A stretch of 43,048 bases of DNA, taken from NCBI GenBank assembly GCA_934476085.1, contig CAKSNE010000018.1:1-43048 (forward strand), given 5' to 3'. The notes under the pieces were generated by a model, which made no database searches, was not told the DNA's origin, and worked only from the letters and a program-made list of their open reading frames with translations. The translations under genes were made by a program, and so were the position numbers. This document shows positions 16,269 through 25,260 of this stretch, piece after piece; the first letter of the stretch is position 1, and every line of letters starts with the position of its first letter. This DNA is from an uncultured Eubacteriales bacterium. GTDB taxonomy: Bacteria; Bacillota; Clostridia; Oscillospirales; Acutalibacteraceae.

Positions 16269-17043
16269 TTGTCATACCCCATTTCTTAATGGTATGTTTT
16301 TCTACATTTGCAAAAATGCCATATTCAACAATTATTCCAACAATAATTATTAAAATTAACGCTGCATAAACGCTGACATAATCAATCCAAATCGTTCTTG
16401 CATTATTAATAAACACACCGATTCCGGCAGCTTGAGCTGCACCGAAAATCATTTCAGCAGAAATAAGACCACGCCAAGCTCTTGCCCAACCTGTTCTGAT
16501 ACCCGATAAAATACTTGCAAATGATGATGGAATATAAATTCCGAAAATAAGACCGAATCTGCTAAGGCCTATATTTTTACCTGATTCAATATACATTTTC
16601 GGAACACCTTTAAAGCCATCAATGATACTTCTGGACATAGGCCAAATTACCGAATGGATAACCAAAACCAAAATAGCGGTACTGTTATCTTTAATAGTAA
16701 TCATCAAAATAGGCATTAACGCAACACCCGGTAACAAGTCAAAAACAGATACTATTAAATTATAAATAACGCCAAATATTTTGCTTACAACGCTTAAACC
16801 TGAACAGATAAATGCCAAAATAACGCCGATACCTAAGCCTTCAACAATGGCAATAAGTGAATTTGCCATATAAGCTAAAATCGGCTTATTTTGATTAAAG
16901 AACATATCTTCATAGAGCGTTTTAAAAATTTCAGTTATTCTTGGGAAAGCCATAATATCTCGTGACACAGCATACCATTGCCAAAGCCCGAAAACAGCTA
17001 TGCAAAAAATAACTTCCGTTAATACTTTTTGGTATTTTTTCAT
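16258..17043 (-). CDS. ABC transporter permease, NitT/TauT (SsuC/TauC-like) family
   Basis: 261 residues with about six hydrophobic helices. The EAA loop that couples to the ATPase is visible as MYIESGKNIGLSRFGLIFG (about 149-167), followed by YIPSS. WARAWRGLISAEMIFGA matches the WRxLIAAEM-type motif of SsuC/TauC permeases. GGGAG precedes the ATG. It sits between the substrate-binding lipoprotein (25-base gap) and the ATPase (11-base overlap), giving a complete three-part importer. Family members carry sulfonates, taurine, nitrate, thiamin precursors or riboflavin; the cargo here cannot be told from the sequence. Confidence 0.92.
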   Translation of the reverse strand: MKKYQKVLTEVIFCIAVFGLWQWYAVSRDIMAFPRITEIFKTLYEDMFFNQNKPILAYMANSLIAIVEGLGIGVILAFICSGLSVVSKIFGVIYNLIVSVFDLLPGVALMPILMITIKDNSTAILVLVIHSVIWPMSRSIIDGFKGVPKMYIESGKNIGLSRFGLIFGIYIPSSFASILSGIRTGWARAWRGLISAEMIFGAAQAAGIGVFINNARTIWIDYVSVYAALILIIIVGIIVEYGIFANVEKHTIKKWGMTNER

Positions 17044-17068
17044 TTGTAAATCTCCCTAAATTAAAGAG

Positions 17069-18058
17069 TTAACTTCCTTTTACATCGCTATATTTTAAAT
17101 CATCTATACTAACTTGGTTTTCAATAAATTTAGCTTTAAACATAAAATCAGAAATTGTTGTAACACCTTTTAATTCATCTGAAAATTCACAAGAACCGTC
17201 ATTTAAATCGTTTAAAGTTGTTTTTTCATCCTGACCAAGATAAGTTGATATTGCTTTAGCCGCTTCTTCTTTATTATTGTTAATAAAGCCAATTGCATCA
17301 TCAAATGATTTCTTTATTGCATCAAACAATTCTTTGTTTTCTTTTTCAAGATTAGTTGAACACAAAGCAACTAAAAAAGTATTACCATTCGGCCAAATAT
17401 TTTTTACTGCATCAATTTCTGTATACTTTCCGCTTTCTCTTTCTCTTGTAATGAAAGGAGCTGATGTTAAATGAAGCTTTACAGTACCTGACTCAAGTGC
17501 AGCCATACCGTCTGCATGAGCCATAGGAGTAATGTTATTATCCAGTGCATGAGCATCGCCCAACTCTTTTTCAGCAGCCATAGCTAAGAAAATATGTTGA
17601 ATTGAACCTGTATTAACAAGTGCAATTTTATCATTAGACTTAATATCTTTTAATGACTTTATAGATGGATCATTTGTCATAAGTCCGTTTGATTGAGAGC
17701 AAAGGTTAGAAATAATTTTACAAGAAACACCGTTTGCAATAGCTGAAACAGCAGGAGCTATTCCCATACAACCAATATCAATAGTTCCGCCGATAATACC
17801 TGTATTAATATCAGCACCCGAGTTTAACTTTTTAAACTCAACTTTCACATCTTTACCGTAATTTGTTTCAATAAGCTTTTCAGTTTCCAAAATATTTACA
17901 GGTGCATAACCTATACCTCCCTGATAAGCAATAGTAATAGTTTCTTTTTTGCTTTTATCAGAGCTTTTTGTATTTGTTGTTTCACAAGAACAAAGCACAA
18001 TTAAAAATACAATGCTTAAGGTTAATGATACAACCCTTTTAAATCTGTTAAAATTCAT
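17069..18058 (-). CDS. Substrate-binding lipoprotein, NMT1/SsuA-like
   Basis: 329 residues. The signal sequence ends at a lipobox (LIVLCSC) with the lipidated cysteine near residue 25, followed by a Ser/Lys-rich linker. The binding domain begins ITIAYQGGIGYAPVNI, the usual start of NMT1/SsuA-type proteins, and has INTGIIGGTIDIGCMGIAPAV and ALVNTGSIQHIFLAMAAEKE in the expected places. AAGGAGAA precedes the ATG. The gene lies 28 bases after the acyl carrier protein gene, linking the importer to the acyl-activation genes. The ligand is probably a small organic anion. Confidence 0.9.
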   Translation of the reverse strand: MNFNRFKRVVSLTLSIVFLIVLCSCETTNTKSSDKSKKETITIAYQGGIGYAPVNILETEKLIETNYGKDVKVEFKKLNSGADINTGIIGGTIDIGCMGIAPAVSAIANGVSCKIISNLCSQSNGLMTNDPSIKSLKDIKSNDKIALVNTGSIQHIFLAMAAEKELGDAHALDNNITPMAHADGMAALESGTVKLHLTSAPFITRERESGKYTEIDAVKNIWPNGNTFLVALCSTNLEKENKELFDAIKKSFDDAIGFINNNKEEAAKAISTYLGQDEKTTLNDLNDGSCEFSDELKGVTTISDFMFKAKFIENQVSIDDLKYSDVKGS

Positions 18059-18086
18059 AAAGTTTTCTCCTTTTTAAAAAGCTGAA

Positions 18087-18314
18087 TTAGTCTTCGGCTA
18101 ATTCATCAATTAATTTTTTCATAGCACCGGCTGAGTTAAAGTTTTCAGGTACAATATCTTCCGGTGGAATTTTCACATCATACTCTTCTGAAACTTCAGA
18201 AATAATTGAAATAATATCAAGTGAGTCTAAAATACCATCATCAACTAAATTAGTCTCCTTTTCAAAATCAACACCCGGTTTGATTTCTGATAAAATCTCC
18301 AGTAATTCTTCCAT
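18087..18314 (-). CDS. Acyl carrier protein (DltC-like, phosphopantetheinylated)
   Basis: A 75-residue acidic four-helix carrier. The attachment serine is Ser31 in DDGILDSLDIISII. The overall charge pattern (VDFEKETNLVDDG, EEYDVKIPPEDI) fits DltC or dedicated ACPs better than the fatty-acid ACP. It lies 19 bases behind the AMP-ligase gene, so the ligase probably loads its acid onto this protein's phosphopantetheine thiol. AAGGAG is about 12 bases before the ATG. No phosphopantetheinyl transferase gene is seen in the window; the housekeeping enzyme would have to serve. Confidence 0.92.
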   Translation of the reverse strand: MEELLEILSEIKPGVDFEKETNLVDDGILDSLDIISIISEVSEEYDVKIPPEDIVPENFNSAGAMKKLIDELAED

Positions 18315-18333
18315 TTTTAAATAATCTCCTTTT

Positions 18334-19782
18334 TTAAACTAGTTTTCTTAATTCCTTTTTATTTTGTTTGCCATTATAGGTTTTAGGAATTGCTTTGATT
18401 TTTGTAATTATTTTTGGTATTTGAAAATTTTCAAGCCTATCGCCTAAAAACTTAACCAACTCTTGTTCGTCGTAATTTTCATTTACAACAATAAAAAGCT
18501 TTGCTACTTGTCCCATAACATTGTCATCGACACCTATTACGGCACAATCATCTACACCGTCGTATTTAATACAAACATCTTCGATATCAAACGGTGAAAT
18601 TTTTTGCCCGCCTGATATTATAACATCATCCATTCTGCCTAACATTATAATATCACCGTTTTCATCATAATAACCCAGGTCATTTGAATAAATATAGCCA
18701 TTTATTAAAATTTCATTTGTTAATTCAGGTTCGTTATAATACTCATTCATAATCATTTTTCCGCCTGTTATTAAACGAGCAGGATTATTTTTATCAGCAT
18801 TAACAAAGTTGCCTTCTTCATCAACAAACTTTATAACAGAATTTACTGTCGGTTTGCCGATATTATATGGATTTTCGCTATTTTCATTAAAATCAATAAT
18901 TGATGAACAACCGGCTTCTGTGGAACCGTAAAAATTATATAATCTGCTATTTGGCAAAAGCGAACATATTTTTTTCTTCTCTGCCTCGGACATATAAGAA
19001 CTTCCGAATTCTATATAGTCGATTTTATCAGCATATTGTGAAATTTTATCATCTGATAATTTTAAAATAATAGACAAAGCCGAAGGTGCCATTCCCGCAG
19101 AAGTTGCACCGAATTTTTCAATTGCTTCAAAGAATTTATTTACAAAAATCACACCGTCAAGCAACACTGCCGATGAACCGTTTATCATATTTGCATAATA
19201 TCTTCTAAGCGAAAAAGAATGATTAAGAGGCATCGGTAAAATCTCAACATTATCTTTTTTCATCTTTGTTCCGTAAAGAACATTTTCAGCAACCGCAACA
19301 TCAGCAAAATGAGACATTAAAATACCTTTTGATTTACCCGTTGTTCCGGTTGTAAAAAGAATTGTAGAAGCATCACTTTCAAGCGGAAAACAATCAAATT
19401 CTTTTACTTTTTCATAACTGTTTAAATCTGAATATAAATAAGTTTTTACTTCTTCGATATTTTTATCGGAAATTAAACATTTAGCATTAGTATCATTAAA
19501 AATCTCTAAAATTCGCTCAGCCTTAGCGGTCTTTTCAAGCGGAACTGCAATAGCACCGATTAAATGAACCGAATGTAATGCAGCTAAATAATCTATACTT
19601 TGAGAAGATTTTATAACAACTCTATCGCCTTTTTTAACATCATTATCAACCAAAAAGCTTGCATTTTTTTTAATTTTTTCAAAATAATCGCCGTAATTTA
19701 TTTCACCTTTAGCATCAATAAGGCAGATTTTATCCTTATTAGAAATGCTATTTAGTTTAATTGCTTCAACTATTGAATTCAT
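18334..19782 (-). CDS. AMP-forming carboxylic-acid ligase (ANL superfamily), probable loader of the adjacent ACP
   Basis: 482 residues from the ATG at 19782. An ATG 15 bases upstream (19797) touches the AAAAGG site directly, so the later one is preferred with some doubt. Motifs in order: ATP loop FTTGTTGKSKG (A3), PMPLNHSFSLRRYY (A4, with a His), NFYGSTEAG (A5), SNDLGYYDENG (A7), GRMDDVIISGGQKISP (A8) and NGKQNKKEL (A10, catalytic Lys472). In DltA and amino-acid-activating enzymes A4 carries an Asp for the amino group. Here a His stands in that region, as in aryl/acyl-CoA ligases, so a simple acyl or aryl acid is the likelier substrate. The next gene is its presumed carrier. Confidence 0.88.
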   Translation of the reverse strand: MNSIVEAIKLNSISNKDKICLIDAKGEINYGDYFEKIKKNASFLVDNDVKKGDRVVIKSSQSIDYLAALHSVHLIGAIAVPLEKTAKAERILEIFNDTNAKCLISDKNIEEVKTYLYSDLNSYEKVKEFDCFPLESDASTILFTTGTTGKSKGILMSHFADVAVAENVLYGTKMKKDNVEILPMPLNHSFSLRRYYANMINGSSAVLLDGVIFVNKFFEAIEKFGATSAGMAPSALSIILKLSDDKISQYADKIDYIEFGSSYMSEAEKKKICSLLPNSRLYNFYGSTEAGCSSIIDFNENSENPYNIGKPTVNSVIKFVDEEGNFVNADKNNPARLITGGKMIMNEYYNEPELTNEILINGYIYSNDLGYYDENGDIIMLGRMDDVIISGGQKISPFDIEDVCIKYDGVDDCAVIGVDDNVMGQVAKLFIVVNENYDEQELVKFLGDRLENFQIPKIITKIKAIPKTYNGKQNKKELRKLV

Positions 19783-19802
19783 CTGAATTTTCAGCATCCT
19801 TT

Positions 19803-20993
19803 TTAATAATTTGTGCTACCTTTTGCTTTATGTTTATTAACGGTAGTCATAATTTTTTCAACTCCGGGTTCATAAACTTCTTTATACCATAAATCAGTAG
19901 AAGTTTGCCAATCCTTTTGTTGAGTCTTACTTAATAAAGTTGGATTTAATTTATAATGCTCTTTAATATATTTTCCTAAATAACTTGTAACCTTATAAGC
20001 TCCTAAAGTGTTAACATGTTTTTCATCGTAAAAATCAGAAGAAAAATCAATACCGATTTCATTGTAAAAATTATTACAATTTAAATAGTTCATACCGTTT
20101 TTCTTAAAATATTCTTCAAAATATTTTTCATAAGAATACTGTTCTTCGGTAACAGGATAAGGGGTTGAAATAAATAAAACATTATACCCTTTTTCCTTAA
20201 TCTTTTTAACATAATCATCAAGAATTTTTACTCGGTCTTTTGAAAGAGTTGCTGTTTTTGTATATTTTGAAACATCAACAGCTTCAACATAATCAACAGA
20301 TGAAACGGTAACTGCACCTTTATAATTATTTTCTTCCAAAAGCTCGCCGTTTTTATCTAAAAGCGGTTCTTCTTGAACTTCTTTTCCGAGTTTTTTCTTA
20401 ACAAAATTCAAAACATCATCTTCAGTTAAGTCTTTCCAGTTATTATGAGTTCTTGCATATTCAAATTGCCAAATGAGTTCATTTTGATTTAAATATTCAG
20501 GAACCACTCTATGTATAAGAGATGAACGTGCAGGAGTAATCGGCATATTATTAAGTATTCTGTTTATATATGACTCCTGTTGTTCTAAATATGCATCTGT
20601 TTCAGCATCTTTGCTTAAAATGTTCTTTGTTCTGACTATAAAACCACGAACATCTATAACAAAAAGCTTAGGTTTTTGAGTATAACTTATTTCATCAAGT
20701 AAATCAATACCGGCTTCAAAAGGCATTTGAGCAGTTGCATAGTTATACATAGTAATTTGTTGTTCTTTATACATAACCGGAGCAGAAAAGAAACGGTAAA
20801 CCGAACTGCTACCTATACAGACTACATCCATTGTATTTTCATCAGCAGCATAAAAACTATCTAATGCAATAGAAGAAGACTGTAAGTTTCTAAATCTAAA
20901 AAGATCTACTCCTTGAATTAACATCTCTAAAAGAATAACAAAAAACAATGCAGAAAATATTAAATTTTTAAAAAATAATAAAGCTCTTTTCAC
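19803..20993 (-). CDS. Membrane-anchored SGNH-fold protein (DltD/AlgJ-like), paralogue 2
   Basis: 396 residues from the GTG at 20993. GAGGAG lies 7 bases upstream and overlaps the alternative TTG at 21008, which rules that one out. One N-terminal membrane helix (ALLFFKNLIFSALFFVILLEM) leads to an extracellular SGNH-like domain: block I VVCIGSSSVYRF with Ser63, and DEKHVNTLGAYK with Asp323 and His326. It shares this plan and many segments (MPFEA, TQKPK, NNMP, HNNWKD/HNKWKD, STPY, LNCN) with the next upstream gene. Such proteins act with an MBOAT as the extracellular acyl-transferring partner in the dlt and alginate-acetylation systems. That role is inferred from context. Confidence 0.82.
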   Translation of the reverse strand: MKRALLFFKNLIFSALFFVILLEMLIQGVDLFRFRNLQSSSIALDSFYAADENTMDVVCIGSSSVYRFFSAPVMYKEQQITMYNYATAQMPFEAGIDLLDEISYTQKPKLFVIDVRGFIVRTKNILSKDAETDAYLEQQESYINRILNNMPITPARSSLIHRVVPEYLNQNELIWQFEYARTHNNWKDLTEDDVLNFVKKKLGKEVQEEPLLDKNGELLEENNYKGAVTVSSVDYVEAVDVSKYTKTATLSKDRVKILDDYVKKIKEKGYNVLFISTPYPVTEEQYSYEKYFEEYFKKNGMNYLNCNNFYNEIGIDFSSDFYDEKHVNTLGAYKVTSYLGKYIKEHYKLNPTLLSKTQQKDWQTSTDLWYKEVYEPGVEKIMTTVNKHKAKGSTNY

Positions 20994-21050
20994 TTTTTCT
21001 CTCCTCAAAAAAATAATTAGCTATTTTATTTTTTTGCTGAATGAATTTTT

Positions 21051-22184
21051 CTATTTTATATTTTGGAGCTTAGGTGTAGAATATTTAACCCACTCATCAT
21101 AAGCTTTATCAAAATTTTCTTTTGTTGCTTTATTTGCAGAAGTTTTTAAATTATATTTGTCGACTAAGTAATTACCTATATATTTAGTAAATTTTTGTGC
21201 GCCTAAAGCATTTGTATGTCTGTCGTCATAATAATCAGTATTAAAATCAATACCGATATCATCATAATGAAGATTACAATTCAAATAATCAAAGCCTTTG
21301 TTTTTTACATACTCGGCTAACGCATTTTCAACTTTCCAATAATCAATATTTGTTGAATAAGGCGTTGATAAAAACAAAACTTTAATATTTTCTTTCTTTG
21401 CATAAGAAATTAAATCATCAATGATTTTTAATCTCTCTTTAGGAATAGAAGCTTTTTCGTTAAGTTCATCAGAATTAGGCTCCCAACGAACTTGCTTTCT
21501 GATTTTAAATTTTAGTCTTGTGCAATTAATTTTTAAAAGTTCATCTTCTGCTTCTTTTAAATTTTCTTCGCCTTTTACTAAAAGTTTAAAATAATTTATA
21601 TAATCCTTTAAGCTTTTATCTTTCCATTTATTATGATTAGATCCTAAATCAAATTGCCAATCAATTTCATCTTGGTCATTTAAATTATTAGGAACAAAGC
21701 TATGAATTAATTTTGCTCTGGTAATACCATAAGGCATATTATTTGTAACATTAACAATAAAGCTGTTGGTTTTTTCTAAATAAGCCTTTTCTTCTTCGGT
21801 TTGAGTTTCCTTAAGCAAAATTGCCGTTTGTTTTACAAAATTTCGAGTATCAATAACAACTACTTTTGGTTTTTGAGTTCTGTTAACCTCTTGCAAAACA
21901 TAAGGCGTAGCTTCAAAAGGCATTGCCGCCGAAGAATATGTAAACGAAGTAAATCCGTTTTCTTTCCAAGCTTGTGGCGATATATAAAATCTATACATCG
22001 AACTGCTTCCGACAAAAACTGCGTCTAAAGAATTTTTATCCTGCTCGTAATATCCTGTGATAGTGTCAATGTTTTGGTCTTTATCTCGATAAAAATAACC
22101 AAGTTGAACTATTGACTGAAAGATAATAGCAAGAAACAAAATACTAAAAACTGTATTTTTAACAATTTTAAACACTAATTTCAA
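21051..22184 (-). CDS. Membrane-anchored SGNH-fold protein (DltD/AlgJ-like), paralogue 1
   Basis: 377 residues. The start is TTG at 22184, with GGAGGA 6 bases upstream. An N-terminal helix (NTVFSILFLAIIFQSIVQLGY) anchors it. Block I is AVFVGSSSMYRFY (Ser61), and the C-terminal pair is in DDRHTNALGAQK (Asp320, His323). It has the same architecture as the following gene and clearly arose from the same ancestor, but the two differ in the middle third (about 185-250). It lies 14 bases after the MBOAT gene, the closest such pairing in the operon, so it is the best candidate partner of the acyltransferase. Confidence 0.82.
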   Translation of the reverse strand: MKLVFKIVKNTVFSILFLAIIFQSIVQLGYFYRDKDQNIDTITGYYEQDKNSLDAVFVGSSSMYRFYISPQAWKENGFTSFTYSSAAMPFEATPYVLQEVNRTQKPKVVVIDTRNFVKQTAILLKETQTEEEKAYLEKTNSFIVNVTNNMPYGITRAKLIHSFVPNNLNDQDEIDWQFDLGSNHNKWKDKSLKDYINYFKLLVKGEENLKEAEDELLKINCTRLKFKIRKQVRWEPNSDELNEKASIPKERLKIIDDLISYAKKENIKVLFLSTPYSTNIDYWKVENALAEYVKNKGFDYLNCNLHYDDIGIDFNTDYYDDRHTNALGAQKFTKYIGNYLVDKYNLKTSANKATKENFDKAYDEWVKYSTPKLQNIK

Positions 22185-22198
22185 TGCTAATCCTCCAA

Positions 22199-23776
22199 TT
22201 AAAAATCTTCATAAATAAAGCCGACAAATGTCTTTTCCGGTCCATAAACACCAAATACAACAATCGCCATAATGAGTAGATAAAGAATAACCCATTTAAA
22301 GATAATAGGTTGTTCGTCTAATTTTTTACGAACTTCAAATTTCTCTTGTAAAACAGAAACAATTATCAATACTGCAAGTGCTAAAAATGCAACTTTCCAA
22401 TCTTGCAAATCCATACCTAATGCAGTTAAGCTAAAGTTTGTACTAAACTTGCCGAGTCTTGCAAAGATACCGAAAGCTTCAGAAAGGCTTGATGCTTTAA
22501 AGAAAATTCTACCGATGCAGCAAATTAAAAAGGTTCTTGCCATTCTAAATAATGACCAACCAAATGTTTCGGTTTTAAAATGACATTTTTCATTTATTTT
22601 AGTAATAAGCGGTGTAAATGTTACGCTTAGCATAATTACAACGCCTTGGAACAAGCCCCACATCATAAAGTTCCAACTTGCACCATGCCAAAGACCTGTT
22701 AAAAACCAAACTGTCAAAATAGGCAAAGCTGATGAAATAACTCGTCCTGCCGCATTACCGAAAATCTTTCTTGAGTTTTTGTTTAATTTAAGACAAAAGT
22801 TTGATGCAGAAATCGGATAAAGAACATAATCTTTAAAGAATTTGCTCATACTGATATGCCATCTACGCCAAAAATCAGGCATACTCTTTGAAAAATAAGG
22901 ACGCTCAAAGTTTGGAGTAATTTTTATACCCATCATTTCGGCTACGCCGCCGACAATATCACAATATGCTGTCCAATCAGCGTAAATTTGAACTGAGAAT
23001 ACTGCTAAAATAAAAATAATTGAAACAGCATCAAAACTTTCATAATTTTCAAAACCATAATTTGAAACTGCTGCTATTCTGTCGGCAAGAACGATTTTTT
23101 TGAAAACGCCCCATAGAATAAGCATTGCTCCTGTTTTAATATTTTCAAATTTAAATTTATTTTCTTTGAAAAGTTGTGGAGCAAGATAATCATAACGCTC
23201 AATAGGACCTTGAATAATATGCGGGAAAAATGAAATAAAAACATAAAGTTTTAAAAAGTTTTTCTCGGCATCAAATTTTCCTCTGTAAACATCGGTCATA
23301 TAAGCGATAATTGAAAGTGTAAAATAGGAACAGCCCAAAACCGCCGGGAAAAATTCACCTATATTTTTATAATCAATACTTCCAAGTCCGGTAAGACCAA
23401 GAAGTGAATTTATGTTTTCTGCTAAAAATCCTGAATATTTAGTTACAACCAAACCACCGAGAATGATAACAACGCCTAAAACTAAAATTCTTCTTCTGAT
23501 TTTATTGTATTTTTGTTTAATAGGTTTTTTGGCTCTTCTATCTAAGCCTTCGCATTCTTGTTTTTGCTTTTTAAAGTACCTTTCCATTACCCTGCCTATA
23601 ACATAAGCAACCGCTGACGCTAAAACAATATATATTATCATTTCAGCTCCGCCATAGATATAAAACAAAGTATTGGCAACAATTAAAACGCACCATCTGA
23701 ATTTTTTAGGTATTAAATAATAAATTAGTACCGTACATAGCGCAAAACTTATAAATTCAACAGATACAATATTCAA
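22199..23776 (-). CDS. MBOAT-family membrane O-acyltransferase (AlgI/DltB/PatA-like)
   Basis: 525 residues with about ten membrane helices. AlgI-type motifs are clear: SFFPHIIQGPIERYD, ADWTAYCDIVGGVAEMMG, DFWRRWHISMSKFFKDYV with His307, and FLTGLWHGASWNFMMWG with the invariant catalytic-type His364. Translation starts at TTG (23776) with AAGGGA 8 bases upstream; no better start exists. MBOATs of this group take an acyl group from a cytoplasmic thioester and pass it across the membrane to an extracellular acceptor. The ACP and ligase downstream would supply the thioester, and the two SGNH genes the extracellular step. Confidence 0.92.
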   Translation of the reverse strand: MNIVSVEFISFALCTVLIYYLIPKKFRWCVLIVANTLFYIYGGAEMIIYIVLASAVAYVIGRVMERYFKKQKQECEGLDRRAKKPIKQKYNKIRRRILVLGVVIILGGLVVTKYSGFLAENINSLLGLTGLGSIDYKNIGEFFPAVLGCSYFTLSIIAYMTDVYRGKFDAEKNFLKLYVFISFFPHIIQGPIERYDYLAPQLFKENKFKFENIKTGAMLILWGVFKKIVLADRIAAVSNYGFENYESFDAVSIIFILAVFSVQIYADWTAYCDIVGGVAEMMGIKITPNFERPYFSKSMPDFWRRWHISMSKFFKDYVLYPISASNFCLKLNKNSRKIFGNAAGRVISSALPILTVWFLTGLWHGASWNFMMWGLFQGVVIMLSVTFTPLITKINEKCHFKTETFGWSLFRMARTFLICCIGRIFFKASSLSEAFGIFARLGKFSTNFSLTALGMDLQDWKVAFLALAVLIIVSVLQEKFEVRKKLDEQPIIFKWVILYLLIMAIVVFGVYGPEKTFVGFIYEDF

Positions 23777-23807
23777 ATCTATTTCCCTTTCAAATTAATC
23801 TTTTATT

Positions 23808-25259
23808 TTAAACTTCATAAGTATAAAAGTCATACCAAAATTCAACGCCATCATCAAAATTGTCAAAGCCGCATTTATCATGATTGATAATTGATATCTC
23901 TTTTACAATAAAAAGACCTATTCCGGCACGCTTTGAATCATCTTCAACAGCAGCTGTTTTGTAAAAATCCGTCCAGATTTTTTCGCTGTCTTCTTCTTTT
24001 ACATTACTTCCTTTATTAAAAACAGCTATTCTGCATCTATTATCAAATTTTTTAACAGATACTTTGATAAGTCCGTTTTGCTTACTGTAATTCACAGCAT
24101 TCATAAGAAAATTATTAAAAATATGTTCTATATGCTCTTTTGAAGCGTTAACCAAGCATTCATCAAAATCTTTTTCAAATTTAATTTTTTTAGATTTAAC
24201 AAGACTTTGACTTTTTTCACAAAGCTTTTCAACAAAAACATTTAGTGAAATGTCTTGTTTTTCATTTTCAAAAATTGTTTTTTCACCTGCTGAAAAGTTA
24301 AGCAATCGACTGATAAGTTTACTCATTTTATCTATTTCTTCCATAGTAGACTCATAGTAATAAACTTTTTTCTTTTCATCTTTTGTACAATTCATCATTT
24401 CAATTTGACTTGAAATAATAGCAAGCGGAGTTTTAAGTTCATGAGTTACATTAGTTAAAACTCTTTTTCTCATACTCTCATACTCGGTCATTCGGCTATT
24501 GTCTTCTTTAAGCAAAAAGTTATAATTGTTAAGATTATTTATGTTTTTTGCAATTGTATCAGCCATAAAATTAAGGTTTTTTGCCAAAACACCGACTTCA
24601 TCTTTTTTAATTTTACCGTTATATCTTACAGAGTAATCACCCTGTGAGATTTTTTTTGCTACTTCGCTTAACTCTCGTAAAGAACGAGTATTGCGATTAA
24701 TTAAAATTAAAACCGCAACACCGGAAAAAGCTATGAAAGCAATGACCATTATAGTCAAAAATCCGTTTGTATGTTTAAAAACAGAATCACTGATTCTTAA
24801 ACTTTCTTCAATTAAAACATAAAAGGTTTTACCGTGATTTTTAATTTTTGTACTTAAAACAAGTCGTTCGGTTCTGCCCTTTTCATTAACAAAAATCGGT
24901 TTATTATTCTCTTTGAATTTATCTATTTTATCAATAAAATTTTCTTTAATAATATATGTAGTGGTATAAAACATTCTTTTTGATGAAAAAACCGGAGTTA
25001 TTTCATCATCACAAATATAAAGATCATAGGTTTGTTCATAATTATCATCTAAAAATTCGCTGATTTTTGCAGTATCTTCTGCACTATTAGAAATTTTTAA
25101 TTTATTTAGATTTTCAACAGCGCTTAACATACGCGTTTTTTCACTGTTTATATACAATTGTTTTGCATTTAGCGAATAAACTAAGCTGGCACCGCCGACA
25201 ACCAAAATCAAAATTGCCATTATATAAACGGCAAGTTTTACAGACAAGTGTTTAAACAT
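23808..25259 (-). CDS. Sensor histidine kinase with HAMP domain
   Basis: 483 residues from the ATG at 25259, which has GGGGAG 10 bases upstream; the in-frame ATG at 25277 overlaps that site. Two membrane helices (near residues 10-30 and 165-190) flank an extracellular sensing domain of about 130 residues. Then come HAMP (RELSEVAKKISQGDYSV), HisKA TNVTHELKTPLAIISS with the phosphorylated His (residue 273), and an HATPase domain (NNFLMNAVNYSKQNG; RAGIGLFIVKEI). The stop of the response regulator gene is one base before this start. It would sense an envelope or extracellular signal and control this operon. The ligand is unknown. Confidence 0.93.
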   Translation of the reverse strand: MFKHLSVKLAVYIMAILILVVGGASLVYSLNAKQLYINSEKTRMLSAVENLNKLKISNSAEDTAKISEFLDDNYEQTYDLYICDDEITPVFSSKRMFYTTTYIIKENFIDKIDKFKENNKPIFVNEKGRTERLVLSTKIKNHGKTFYVLIEESLRISDSVFKHTNGFLTIMVIAFIAFSGVAVLILINRNTRSLRELSEVAKKISQGDYSVRYNGKIKKDEVGVLAKNLNFMADTIAKNINNLNNYNFLLKEDNSRMTEYESMRKRVLTNVTHELKTPLAIISSQIEMMNCTKDEKKKVYYYESTMEEIDKMSKLISRLLNFSAGEKTIFENEKQDISLNVFVEKLCEKSQSLVKSKKIKFEKDFDECLVNASKEHIEHIFNNFLMNAVNYSKQNGLIKVSVKKFDNRCRIAVFNKGSNVKEEDSEKIWTDFYKTAAVEDDSKRAGIGLFIVKEISIINHDKCGFDNFDDGVEFWYDFYTYEV

Positions 25260-25260
25260 A

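Noticed and set aside
18087..23776. A plain dlt operon for D-alanylation of teichoic acid
   Set aside because: Layout is similar, but the ligase lacks the Asp expected for an amino acid substrate, the MBOAT motifs are closer to AlgI, there are two SGNH proteins, and an importer is inserted. The name dltA-D would overstate what is seen.
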